From Nitratireductor arenosus (GTDB lineage Bacteria; Pseudomonadota; Alphaproteobacteria; Rhizobiales; Rhizobiaceae), in the NCBI RefSeq assembly GCF_009742725.1, contig NZ_WPHG01000002.1:434001-498000 (forward strand): a DNA stretch of 64,000 nt. The letters are read 5' to 3'. The position numbers and the translations under genes are program-made. Numbering within the stretch: position 1 is the first letter of the stretch; every line of letters begins with the position of its first letter. Under the pieces are notes generated by a model. That model searched no databases. It was not told where the DNA came from and saw only the letters and a program-made list of their open reading frames with translations. Shown here piece after piece: positions 1 to 8,162 of this stretch.

Positions 1-2
1 CC

Positions 3-137
3 TTCGTGGTGCTTAAGGATATCTGGGGCTGCGACGCCGACGAGACCGCCCGTATCGTGGCCTGGACGGCCCAGGCGCTGCTGCGCGCCGCGACAGCGGG
101 CGACATGATGGCGGCGGAGGCGACTGATAAGGCATAA
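3..137 (+). CDS. C-terminal fragment of an unidentified protein
   Basis: An open frame enters from the left edge and ends at a TAA at 135-137, giving 44 residues that finish ...AAEATDKA. The segment is probably helical and rich in Ala, Asp and Glu. I do not recognise the family. The other two plus-strand frames are worse candidates here, and an operator-like dyad begins two bases after the stop, which fits a real gene end. The rest of the protein lies outside the window, so its function cannot be judged. Confidence 0.4.
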   Translation, partial: FVVLKDIWGCDADETARIVAWTAQALLRAATAGDMMAAEATDKA

Positions 138-138
138 C

Positions 139-149
139 TGGTCTTACCA
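139..149. promoter_or_regulatory. TGGT-N3-ACCA operator, site 1
   Basis: The sequence TGGTcttACCA is a perfect 4+4 dyad with a 3-base centre, two bases after the stop of the upstream gene. It matches three other sites at 309, 10359 and 10539. FadR/FCD-type GntR regulators typically bind dyads of this shape, and such a regulator is encoded at 7423-8157. This site is 170 bp upstream of site 2, so looping between them is possible. The assignment to that regulator is inference. Confidence 0.55.
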
Positions 150-290
150 AAGATGGATGTTTTCGGCGTTTCCGTCCACATCCCTAAACGGAACAGCGGG
201 AACGGCGTGATGGGCAGCCAGTATAGAAGCGTCATAAGGCGCTGATTTTCAAAACGGTTTAGAGCCGTGCCGAAAAGGGGAAAAAGAAGC

Positions 291-317
291 TTGACCGCCC
301 CTGTCAATTGGTACTAC
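291..317 (+). promoter_or_regulatory. Candidate promoter of the sugar ABC operon
   Basis: TTGACC at 291-296 is a good -35 box. TACTAC at 312-317 is a weak -10 box at 15-bp spacing and overlaps operator site 2. The same arrangement, TTGACC followed 12-13 bases later by TGGT-N3-ACCA, recurs at 10520, which strengthens both calls. An FCD regulator bound here would block RNA polymerase. The rest of the 350-base gap before the binding-protein gene shows nothing else I can name. Confidence 0.45.
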
Positions 318-319
318 CA
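309..319. promoter_or_regulatory. TGGT-N3-ACCA operator, site 2
   Basis: TGGTactACCA lies over the probable -10 region of the ABC transporter promoter, 169 bp before the binding-protein start codon. The flanks (AAT before, GTT after) extend the dyad slightly. Its position on the promoter suggests repression, with relief by a catabolic intermediate. Confidence 0.6.
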
Positions 320-487
320 GTTTTAGGAAGCGACGCCCGCCGCACCGCTTTGGCTGCTGGCGGGTCGTTGGCGACTATGCCGGCATGTGGAGGTTGCCGG
401 CAAAAGGCGACGCGGCAGCCGGGCCAGACGTAGTCGGCCCGCGACGGCGGCGACGCGTCAAACGGCGCAACAGGGAGGAGCAAGATC

Positions 488-1798
488 ATGCGAAGAAAAA
501 TCGCCGGCATCGCAGCCGGCATAGGCCTTATGCTCGCCAGCGGCACGTCGGTGCTGGCGCAGGAACTGACCATCTTCTGGGCGGAGTGGGATCCGGCCAA
601 CTATTTGCAGGAACTCGTCAACGAATATGAGACCGAAACCGGCGTTCGGGTGACGGTCGAGACGACACCATGGTCGGATTTCCAGACCAAGGCCTTTACC
701 GAATTCAATGCGCGTGGCGATGCCTACGACCTGGTCGTGGGCGATTCGCAGTGGCTCGGCGCGGGCTCGACCGGCGGCCACTATGTCGATTTGAGCGATT
801 TCTTCAAGGAGCACAATCTCGGCGAGGTGATGGCCCCGGCGACGGTGAAATATTACGCCGAATATCCCGGCAACAGCGGTAAATACTGGGCGATCCCGCT
901 CGAAGGCGACGCCGTCGGCTGGTCCTATCGCAAGGACTGGTTCGAGGACCCGAAGGAGATGGAGGCCTTCAAGGCGAAATACGGCTACGATCTCGCGCCG
1001 CCGAAGGATTGGAAGCAGCTTCGCGACATCGCCGAATTTTTCCATCGCCCCGACGAAAAGCGCTACGGCGTGGCGATCTATACGGATAATTCCTACGACG
1101 CGCTGGTGATGGGCGTGGAAAACGCCATCTTCAGCTACGGCGGGGAACTCGGCAATTACGAGACCTACGAGGTCGACGGTTACATCAATTCCGACAAGGC
1201 GGTCGCCGCGCTGGAAGCCTACAAGGAACTCTACCAGTTCACGCCTCCGGGCTGGGCGAAGACCTTCTTCGTGGAAAACAACCAGGCGATCACCGAGGGC
1301 CTGGCCGCGATGAGCATGAACTATTTCGCTTTCTTCCCGGCGCTGCTCAACGAGGCGACCAACCCGCACGCCAAGAATACCGGCTTCTTCGCCAATCCGG
1401 CCGGACCGGGTGGCGACCAGTTCGCCGCGCTCGGCGGGCAGGGGATCTCCATCGTTTCCTATTCCCAGAACAAGGACGAGGCGATGAAGTTCCTGGAGTG
1501 GTTCATCCGCGCCGACGTGCAGAAGCGCTGGGCGGAACTGGGCGGCTATACCTGCCACGCCAAGACGCTTGAATCGGAGGAGTTCCGCAACGCAACGCCC
1601 TATAACGAGGCCTTCTACCAGACGATGTTCAAGGTGAAGGATTTCTGGGCGGTACCGGAATTCGCCGAGCTGCTGCAGCAGATCAACCAGCGCATCTACC
1701 CTTATATCGTTGGTGGCGAAGGCACCGCCAAGGAGGCGCTCGACGCGCTGGCGACGGATTGGACCGACACCTTCAAGAAGTACGACCGACTGAAATAG
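488..1798 (+). CDS. Sugar ABC transporter, periplasmic substrate-binding protein
   Basis: A 436-residue extracellular solute-binding protein of family 1 (maltose-binding type) that would capture a sugar in the periplasm and deliver it to the two permeases downstream. The first 24 residues form a Sec signal peptide (basic start, hydrophobic core, cleavage after VLA before QELT). The mature start TIFWAEWDP and the later DLVVGDSQW and AIPLEGDAVGWSYRK segments are typical of the family. The ATG is preceded by GGGAGGAG. It is the first gene of a six-gene plus-strand operon. The ligand cannot be read from sequence; the neighbouring enzymes suggest a sugar, polyol or sugar acid. Confidence 0.9.
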   Translation: MRRKIAGIAAGIGLMLASGTSVLAQELTIFWAEWDPANYLQELVNEYETETGVRVTVETTPWSDFQTKAFTEFNARGDAYDLVVGDSQWLGAGSTGGHYVDLSDFFKEHNLGEVMAPATVKYYAEYPGNSGKYWAIPLEGDAVGWSYRKDWFEDPKEMEAFKAKYGYDLAPPKDWKQLRDIAEFFHRPDEKRYGVAIYTDNSYDALVMGVENAIFSYGGELGNYETYEVDGYINSDKAVAALEAYKELYQFTPPGWAKTFFVENNQAITEGLAAMSMNYFAFFPALLNEATNPHAKNTGFFANPAGPGGDQFAALGGQGISIVSYSQNKDEAMKFLEWFIRADVQKRWAELGGYTCHAKTLESEEFRNATPYNEAFYQTMFKVKDFWAVPEFAELLQQINQRIYPYIVGGEGTAKEALDALATDWTDTFKKYDRLK

Positions 1799-1808
1799 CC
1801 GATATGGC

Positions 1809-1831
1809 GGGAGGGGCCAGGCGCCCCTTCC
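1809..1831 (+). promoter_or_regulatory. Intercistronic hairpin after the binding-protein gene
   Basis: GGGAGGGGC pairs with GCCCCTTCC across a 5-base loop (9 bp, one G-U pair), 10 bases after the binding-protein stop. No T-run follows. Stem-loops in this place in ABC operons commonly protect the binding-protein message from 3' decay and so raise its level over the permeases. The remainder of the 222-base gap before the permease has no other signal that I see. Confidence 0.5.
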
Positions 1832-2020
1832 GCACCTCACCGACGTCCGCTTTCGAGGATCGCAGGTTCTCGAGCGACCGAGCGCGCCTCGCAAACGGAC
1901 GACACGCAGGCAAATCGTTCCGCGACCACCGCGGCCAGGCCGTGCATCACGGCGAAACGTCCTGTTTCGTCCGGCGACCGTGCCGGCCCGCTTTGATCAT
2001 GCTCTCAGGGGAGGAGCGTC

Positions 2021-2926
2021 TTGACGACCGACGTCATAACCAGACTGGACCCGCAATCGCATGCGGCCAAGCGCGGACTGAGCGATCTGTCGATCCGCAA
2101 CCTGTTCATCATCCCGACGATCCTGTTCCTGATCGTCTTCAACATCTTCCCGCTGCTTTATTCGCTGTATTATTCCTTCACCGACTTCCGCGCCTCGACC
2201 AATGCAGCGGCCAATTTTGTCGGTCTGCAGAATTATCGCGAGCTGTTGAACGACCCGTTCATCTGGAACAATTTCGTCATCACCGCCAAATACGTCATCG
2301 TCTCGGTCGCCGGCCAGGTGATCGTCGGTTTCGGCGTGGCGCTGCTGCTCAATCGCGACATTCCCTATAAGGGCCTCATCACCACGCTGCTGCTTTTGCC
2401 GATGATGCTGTCGATGGCGGTGGTCGGCCTGTTCTGGAAACTGCTTTACGATCCCTCGTTCGGCATCATCAACTATGCGCTCGGGCTCGGCACGTTCGAG
2501 TGGCTCGCCAATCCCGACATGGCGCTTTACGCCGTGGCCATCACCGATATCTGGATGTGGTCGCCCTTCGTCATGCTTCTGTCGCTGGCCGGGCTTTCGG
2601 CGGTGCCGAAGCATCTTTACGAAGCGGCGGCGATCGACCGGGCCGGCTCGCTCTACACATTCTTCCGCATCACCCTGCCGCTGGTGGCGCCGATCCTGAT
2701 GATCGCGATCATCTTTCGCACCATGGAAGCGTTCAAGACCTTCGACCTGGCCTATATCCTGACCAGCCAGCCGACGACCGAGGTGCTGTCGATCCGGCTT
2801 TACAAGATGGCGTTCCAGGAATGGCAGACGGGACGCTCCTGCGCGCTCGCCTACATCATGCTGATCGTGGTGGTGGCGATCACCAATATCTACGTCAAAT
2901 ATCTGAACAAGGTGAAGGAGCGCTAG
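2021..2926 (+). CDS. Sugar ABC transporter, inner-membrane permease 1
   Basis: A 301-residue MalF/UgpA-type permease with about six membrane segments starting near residue 30 (LFIIPTILFLIVFNIFPLLY). The EAA loop that contacts the ATPase is around residues 200-225 (YEAAAIDRAGSLYTFFRITLP). The start is a TTG, chosen because GGGGAGGAG lies six bases before it and no in-frame ATG fits. It is separated from the next permease by a single base. Together with the next gene it would form the heterodimeric channel. Confidence 0.88.
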   Translation: MTTDVITRLDPQSHAAKRGLSDLSIRNLFIIPTILFLIVFNIFPLLYSLYYSFTDFRASTNAAANFVGLQNYRELLNDPFIWNNFVITAKYVIVSVAGQVIVGFGVALLLNRDIPYKGLITTLLLLPMMLSMAVVGLFWKLLYDPSFGIINYALGLGTFEWLANPDMALYAVAITDIWMWSPFVMLLSLAGLSAVPKHLYEAAAIDRAGSLYTFFRITLPLVAPILMIAIIFRTMEAFKTFDLAYILTSQPTTEVLSIRLYKMAFQEWQTGRSCALAYIMLIVVVAITNIYVKYLNKVKER

Positions 2927-2927
2927 A

Positions 2928-3887
2928 ATGGCTGCAGTCCGCACCCCGGCCGAGCGCACGCTCAATCGCCTGGCGATCGTCAGCGTCCTTCTGGTGACGC
3001 TGATCTTCCTGGCGCCGATCTACTGGATCACGGCGACGGCCTTCAAGCCGCGCAACCTGGCCACCACCGTGCCGCCCACGGTGATGTTCGAGCCGGAAGT
3101 ATCGCCCTTTGTGAAGCTCTTTCTGCGGCGCTCGCAATTGCGCGCGGCGCCGAGCGAGGAAGAATATGCCGCGGCCCCCTGGTGGGAGCAGATGGTGTTC
3201 GACGGCGGCGAAAAAGTGGTGCGCTCTGGAACCGGCGAGGTACGCTGGTCGGCCTATCCGGACCGCTTCATGAACTCGCTGATCATCGCCATATCCTCCA
3301 CCGTGCTGGCGGTCGGCATGGGCACGCTGACGGCCTACGGGTTTTCCCGCTTCAAGGTGGCCGGCGAGCAGGACTGGCTGTTCTTCATCCTGTCGACGCG
3401 CATGCTGCCGCCGGTCGTCGTCGCGATCCCGATGTTTTTGATGTACCGGGTGTTCGGGCTGACCGACACCCATGTCGGGCTGATCATCCTCTACACGGCC
3501 TTCAACCTGTCGTTTTCGGTCTGGCTGATGAAAGGTTTCATCGACGAGATCCCGCGCGAATACGAGGAGGCGGCGCTGGTCGACGGCTATACGCGGCTGC
3601 AGGCCTTCTTCAAGGTGGTGCTGCCGGAGGCGGCCACCGGCATCGCGGCCACGGCGGTATTCTGCTTCATCATCGCGTGGAACGAATACGCCTTCGCGCT
3701 GATCATGACCAACCGCCGGGCGCAGACCGCACCGCCCTTCATTCCCAGCCAGATCGGCTCGGGCCTGCCAGACTGGACCGTGATCGCGGCCGGCACGGTG
3801 CTGTTCCTGCTGCCGGTCGCCATCTTCACCTTCCTGCTTCGCAATCACCTGCTGCGCGGCATGTCGTTCGGAGCGATCCGCAAATGA
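2928..3887 (+). CDS. Sugar ABC transporter, inner-membrane permease 2
   Basis: A 319-residue MalG/UgpE-type permease. A membrane segment follows the short N-terminus (IVSVLLVTLIFLAPIYWI), then comes a periplasmic region of about 85 residues (roughly 40-125), longer than in most MalG proteins. The EAA loop reads YEEAALVDGYTRLQAFFKVVLP. The start has GGAG a few bases upstream inside the end of the previous gene. The stop overlaps the next small gene by four bases (ATGA), showing translational coupling. Confidence 0.88.
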   Translation: MAAVRTPAERTLNRLAIVSVLLVTLIFLAPIYWITATAFKPRNLATTVPPTVMFEPEVSPFVKLFLRRSQLRAAPSEEEYAAAPWWEQMVFDGGEKVVRSGTGEVRWSAYPDRFMNSLIIAISSTVLAVGMGTLTAYGFSRFKVAGEQDWLFFILSTRMLPPVVVAIPMFLMYRVFGLTDTHVGLIILYTAFNLSFSVWLMKGFIDEIPREYEEAALVDGYTRLQAFFKVVLPEAATGIAATAVFCFIIAWNEYAFALIMTNRRAQTAPPFIPSQIGSGLPDWTVIAAGTVLFLLPVAIFTFLLRNHLLRGMSFGAIRK

Positions 3888-4129
3888 GCTTTCGCGAGAT
3901 CAACCAGAAATTTTTGCAGCCGGCCTCGCAGACGGTGATGATCCTGGGCATGGTGGCCCTGTGCCAGCCCTGGAACCTGTTTCTACACCGCTACGGGCTG
4001 ACGATCATCATTGCCGGGCTGATCGGTTTCATCATCACGACCCATATCGGTCCCGGCGAGGCGGACGCCGAGGAGGCGGATGCCGAGCGGGTATTCGATG
4101 TTTCCGACCATCGCGAGGGCAAGGCATGA
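3884..4129 (+). CDS. Small two-helix membrane protein of the ABC operon
   Basis: An 81-residue protein. It has two predicted membrane helices (about residues 14-30 and 34-51) and an acidic cytoplasmic tail rich in Glu, Asp and Ala. It overlaps the permease upstream by ATGA and the ATPase downstream by ATGA, so it is almost certainly made with the transporter. I do not recognise the family. The rhizobial glycerol transporter GlpSTPQUV also combines two ATPases, two permeases and one small membrane protein, so an accessory role in the transporter is a reasonable inference. Confidence 0.75.
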   Translation: MSFREINQKFLQPASQTVMILGMVALCQPWNLFLHRYGLTIIIAGLIGFIITTHIGPGEADAEEADAERVFDVSDHREGKA

Positions 4130-5235
4130 CCCAGATCGAACTTCGCGGGGTGCAGAAATTCTTTGGCGAGGTGCAGGTCATCAAGGACTTGAACCTCGAC
4201 ATCGAGAGCGGCGAATTCATCGTGCTTCTGGGCCAGTCCGGCTGCGGCAAGACGACGACGCTGCGCGCCATTGCCGGGCTGGAGACGATCGACGAGGGCG
4301 ATATCCTGATCGACGGCAAGGTCGTGCAGGACGTCAAGGCGGCGCATCGCGACATCGCTTTCGTGTTCCAGTCGTTCTCGCTCTATCCGCATATGACGGT
4401 GTTCGAAAACATCGCCTTTCCGCTCCGCGCGATGGGCCACGGCCGCACCGAGATCGAGAGCGAGGTCCAAAGCGTCGCGAAAGTGTTGCGTATCACCGAT
4501 CTGCTGTCGAAACGGCCGTCGGCGCTGTCGGGCGGCGACATGCAGCGGGTCGCGATCGGCCGGGCGCTGGTGCGCCGGCCGAAGGCGATCCTGATGGATG
4601 AGCCGATCGGAGCGCTCGACGCCAAGCTGCGCGAGGAGATGCGCGCGGAGATCAAGCGCCTGCATCTGGAGCAGGGATCGACCACCGTCTACGTCACCCA
4701 CGACCAGATCGAGGCGATGGCGCTCGCCGACCGGATCGTGATCATGCACGAGGGCATCCTGCAGCAGGTCGGCAGCCCGCAGGAGGTCTACTCCAACCCC
4801 GCCAACCTGTTCGTGGCGCAATTCGTCGGCAGTCCGGTGATGAACGTCACCGATATCCGGGTTGCGGATGCCGATGGCGGGGCGGAAGTGGTGCCGCCGG
4901 GCTCGCAAAAGGGGTTTGCCTTTCCGGACGCGCTCCTGTCGCATCTTCAATCGGCGCGGGCCGGCGCGGACGGCCTCAAGCTCGGCATCCGGCCGGAGGG
5001 GATCGACGTTTCGCTCGAGCCGCGCGACGGCTATCTGCCGCTGGAGGCGCATCTGATCGAGCCGTTGGGGTCGCACGACATTGTAGACCTTCAGGTCGGC
5101 GACGACTATCTGCGCGCCCGCACCCGCAGCGGCTTCGTCGGCGGTCCGGGCCGGCAGGTGTTTGCCCGTATCGACCCGGCCCAGGCCCATTTCTTCGACG
5201 CCGTCTCGGGCAACTCGCTGGGCGTGCGGCTGTGA
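4126..5235 (+). CDS. Sugar ABC transporter, ATPase 1
   Basis: A 369-residue MalK/UgpC-type ATPase. Visible motifs are Walker A GQSGCGKT (about residue 36), Q-loop FVFQSF, signature LSGGDMQRV (Asp in place of the usual Gln), Walker B ILMDEP, D-loop and switch His in VTHDQ. A C-terminal TOBE-like regulatory domain follows from about residue 230. The start overlaps the small membrane gene by four bases. It probably pairs with the second ATPase encoded next to make a heterodimer under the two permeases. Confidence 0.9.
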   Translation: MTQIELRGVQKFFGEVQVIKDLNLDIESGEFIVLLGQSGCGKTTTLRAIAGLETIDEGDILIDGKVVQDVKAAHRDIAFVFQSFSLYPHMTVFENIAFPLRAMGHGRTEIESEVQSVAKVLRITDLLSKRPSALSGGDMQRVAIGRALVRRPKAILMDEPIGALDAKLREEMRAEIKRLHLEQGSTTVYVTHDQIEAMALADRIVIMHEGILQQVGSPQEVYSNPANLFVAQFVGSPVMNVTDIRVADADGGAEVVPPGSQKGFAFPDALLSHLQSARAGADGLKLGIRPEGIDVSLEPRDGYLPLEAHLIEPLGSHDIVDLQVGDDYLRARTRSGFVGGPGRQVFARIDPAQAHFFDAVSGNSLGVRL

Positions 5236-5299
5236 ACGGGCGCGCCCTCCTTCCCGCCACGACCACCGGCGCCGCCGCACGCGAAGACGGATAACACCC

Positions 5300-6379
5300 A
5301 TGGCCCATATCCAGCTCAAGAACATCAGCAAGAAATTCGGTAGCCACGCGGCGCTGAAGAATCTCGATGTGGAGATCGCCGACGGCGAATTTTTCGTCCT
5401 GCTCGGCGAGACCGGTGCCGGCAAGACCACCACGCTGCGCGTGATCGCCGGCCTCGAAGCACCCACGACGGGCGAGGTGCTCATCGACGGCGAACGGGTG
5501 AACGATTGGGGTCCGGCCGAGCGCGATGTCGCGCTGGTGCTGCAGCAATATTCGCTTTATCCGCGCTATACCGTGCGCGAAAATCTCGAATTTCCGCTGA
5601 AATCGAAGATTCGCGCCACGCCGCGCGCTGAAATCGACGAAAAAGTGGCGCGGGTCGCCAAGGTATTGCGGATCGAACACCTGCTCGAGCGCAAGACCGA
5701 CCGCCTGTCGGGCGGCGAGATGCAGCGCGTGTCGATCGGGCGCGCCATCGTGCGCGAGCCGCGCGTGTTCCTGATGGACGAGCCGCTGTCGGCGCTCGAC
5801 GCCAAGCTGCGCGAGGCGCTGCGCACGCAGTTGAAGAACCTGCAGATGAATCTGGGCGCGACCTTCCTGTTCGTCACCCACGACCAGGTCGAAGCGATGT
5901 CGATGGGCGACAAGATCGGCGTGCTCAACGAGGGGCGTCTGGTCCAGGTCGGCACGCCACAGGACATCTACAGCCGTCCGCGCAACACGTTTGTCGCCCG
6001 CGCGGTCGGCTCACCGCCGATGAACCTACTCGACGGCAAGGTTGAGGACGGCGCCGCCGCCTTGTCGCGCGCCGGCCAGACGCTGCCGCTCGCCGGAGAG
6101 CTCAACGGTTCGGTTGCCGGCCGCGACCTCACCTTCGGCATCCGCCCCGAGGATGTGCGGCTTGCCGCCGGCGCGCCGGGCGCAGCCACGATCCACGACA
6201 TCGAGGACCATGGCGTGGAGAAGATCCTGACCCTGCATGCCGGCGCTTCCGTGCTGCGCGCGACGGTGTCGGCGCAGACCAGGGTCGGCTATGACGAACA
6301 GGTTCGTTTCGCCTGGGACCCCGACAAGGTCCATCTGTTCGATCGCGTTTCCGGTCTCAGCCTGCGCCACGCCTCGTAG
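5300..6379 (+). CDS. Sugar ABC transporter, ATPase 2
   Basis: A 359-residue MalK/UgpC-type ATPase, paralogous to the gene before it. It shows Walker A GETGAGKT, Q-loop LVLQQY, signature LSGGEMQRV, Walker B FLMDEP and switch His in VTHDQ, followed by a TOBE-like C-terminal domain. Most sugar importers of this class use one ATPase gene; two separate ones with two permeases is the arrangement of the rhizobial glycerol system. It is the last gene of the operon and runs toward the minus-strand genes that follow. Confidence 0.9.
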   Translation: MAHIQLKNISKKFGSHAALKNLDVEIADGEFFVLLGETGAGKTTTLRVIAGLEAPTTGEVLIDGERVNDWGPAERDVALVLQQYSLYPRYTVRENLEFPLKSKIRATPRAEIDEKVARVAKVLRIEHLLERKTDRLSGGEMQRVSIGRAIVREPRVFLMDEPLSALDAKLREALRTQLKNLQMNLGATFLFVTHDQVEAMSMGDKIGVLNEGRLVQVGTPQDIYSRPRNTFVARAVGSPPMNLLDGKVEDGAAALSRAGQTLPLAGELNGSVAGRDLTFGIRPEDVRLAAGAPGAATIHDIEDHGVEKILTLHAGASVLRATVSAQTRVGYDEQVRFAWDPDKVHLFDRVSGLSLRHAS

Positions 6380-6440
6380 GACTTCGCGCGCCGCGGCAGG
6401 CTGCGGAGCTCGTTGCCGGCGGCCAGCGAAAAGGTTCGTC

Positions 6441-7430
6441 TCACGCGCGCGGAAAGCGGGAACGGTAGCGCGGCTCGACATCCGGGTTGCAGAAATTGAC
6501 CGGCAGTTCGCCGGCCAGCACACGCAGGCACTCCTCGACCGCGCCGAGGCCCATGCGGGCCATGCTTTCCTCGGTGATGCCGGCCATGTGCGGCGTCAGC
6601 ACCACGTTGTCGAGCGCCAGGAGCGGATGATCGGCGGGCAAAGGCTGGGTGTCGAAGACGTCGAGCGCCGCACCGCCAATCCGCTCTTTTTGCAGCGCGG
6701 CCACCAGCGCGGCCTCGTCGATGACCGGTCCGCGGGCAACGTTGATGAGGATGGCCTGGCGTTTCATGCGCGCAAGGCGCCTTGCATCGATCAGACCGCG
6801 GGTCTCGTCCGTCAGCGGACAGCACAGCACCACGATATCGCTTTCGGCCACCAGCGCGTCGATTTCGCGATAGGGAATGGTGTCGGGGACGGAGCGCGGA
6901 TTGCGACTGTTGGCGATCACGTCGAGGCCGAAGCCTCGGGTGGCGATATCGGCCACGGTGCGGCCGATATTGCCCATGCCGACAATGCCGATCGTACGGC
7001 CGAAGAGTTCGTTGGTGGCAACGGCGTGGGCCCGGCCGGCGAGCCAGCCTTTCTGGCGCAGGTCGCGGTCGACCATGCGGAAGCGGCGCAACAGCGCCAT
7101 GGCCACAAATAAAACATGCTCGGCGACAGTGCGGGCGTTGACGCCGGGGACGTTGGCGACCAGCACGCCGGCTGCGGTTGCCGCCTCGACCGGGATCATG
7201 TCGAGCCCGGCGCCATGGCGCACCGCCGCGCGCAGCCTGGTCGCCCGTTCGAACAGCGATGCGGGCAGAGGCGCGCGCACGATGACGATTTCGGCCGCCT
7301 CAGCTTCGCGGGCGAGCGTATCGGCGTCGAGGGCGGAGGCGATTGTCAGCCTGGCGGCGCCATTGAGCTTGGCCTCGGCCTGCGGATGCAGCGGGTGGGT
7401 GGATAAGACCAGAGGGCTATTGTCAGACAT
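6441..7430 (-). CDS. D-2-hydroxyacid dehydrogenase, NAD(P)-dependent
   Basis: A 329-residue member of the D-isomer 2-hydroxyacid dehydrogenase family, which interconverts 2-keto acids and D-2-hydroxy acids. The nucleotide fold shows GIVGMGNIG near residue 150. The substrate-binding Arg is in NVARGPVIDE, and the catalytic His is in TPHMAG near residue 290. The start overlaps the regulator gene by eight bases, so the two are one unit. With the dehydratase upstream it could reduce a 2-keto acid derived from the imported compound; the exact substrate is unknown. Confidence 0.85.
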   Translation of the reverse strand: MSDNSPLVLSTHPLHPQAEAKLNGAARLTIASALDADTLAREAEAAEIVIVRAPLPASLFERATRLRAAVRHGAGLDMIPVEAATAAGVLVANVPGVNARTVAEHVLFVAMALLRRFRMVDRDLRQKGWLAGRAHAVATNELFGRTIGIVGMGNIGRTVADIATRGFGLDVIANSRNPRSVPDTIPYREIDALVAESDIVVLCCPLTDETRGLIDARRLARMKRQAILINVARGPVIDEAALVAALQKERIGGAALDVFDTQPLPADHPLLALDNVVLTPHMAGITEESMARMGLGAVEECLRVLAGELPVNFCNPDVEPRYRSRFPRA

Positions 7431-8157
7431 TCTCGAGCCGCGGATCGGGATTGGCCGGTCCCGATCCGCCCACCGTCGTGCCGCGCTCGATCAAACCCTT
7501 CCAGTAGCTTTCCGCGCCCTGCAGATGCGCGCTCATCAGCGCCTGGGCGAGATTGCCGTCGCGGCGCACCAGCGCGTCGAAAATCTGCAGATGCTCGGCA
7601 TGGGATTTCCGGCCCCGCTCGGGATCGCTGAAATAGACCGGCAGCCTGGCTTCGCCCATCACGTAATAGACGCTGCACACACGGTAAAACACGCTGTTCT
7701 TGGTCGCGCGGACGATCTCGAGATGGAAGTCGCGATCTTCCTTGTTGAGCGATTCGCCCGCCGCCAGCCGCTTTTCGGAGCGGTCGAGCACGGCGCGCAG
7801 CGCCTGATAGTTTTCTTCCGTGGCACGCTCGCAGGCGAGTTCAGAGGCCTTGATCTCGTGGATCTTGCGCAGTTCCACCGCCTCGTAGATCTGCACAGGG
7901 TCAAGCGGCAGCCCGGCGCGGGCAAACAGCGCCAGCGCCTCGACGCTCGCCCGGCTCTGGGTCAGATAGATACCGGATTTCGCCCGCCGCTCCACGATCT
8001 GCATGGCCTCGAGGATGGCCAGCGCCTCGCGGATCTGGCCGCGGCTGACGCTAAAATGCTCGGCGAGCTCACGCTCGGAGGGCGTGCGCGCGCTCTGCTT
8101 GTCGGTATGGGCAAACAGGTAAGCGGCCAGGTCGGAGAGCAGGCTTTTTTCGGTCAT
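7423..8157 (-). CDS. FadR/FCD-family GntR transcriptional regulator
   Basis: A 244-residue regulator. The winged helix covers about residues 1-70 (TPSERELAEHFSVSRGQIREALAILE), with the GntR signature and Arg-rich recognition helix. The all-helical FCD ligand domain follows, with candidate metal or carboxylate ligands in the DFHLEIVRAT and SHAEHLQIFDAL segments. The ATG lies five bases from the end of the dehydratase gene upstream. FCD proteins usually sense small organic acids and bind TGGT-N3-ACCA-like dyads; four such dyads flank this locus, so it is probably the local repressor. Confidence 0.88.
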   Translation of the reverse strand: MTEKSLLSDLAAYLFAHTDKQSARTPSERELAEHFSVSRGQIREALAILEAMQIVERRAKSGIYLTQSRASVEALALFARAGLPLDPVQIYEAVELRKIHEIKASELACERATEENYQALRAVLDRSEKRLAAGESLNKEDRDFHLEIVRATKNSVFYRVCSVYYVMGEARLPVYFSDPERGRKSHAEHLQIFDALVRRDGNLAQALMSAHLQGAESYWKGLIERGTTVGGSGPANPDPRLENV

Positions 8158-8162
8158 TCCAT

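Noticed and set aside
458-1894. A 478-codon minus-strand open frame
   Set aside because: It lies opposite a clear binding-protein gene with a ribosome site and signal peptide, and has no recognisable domain.
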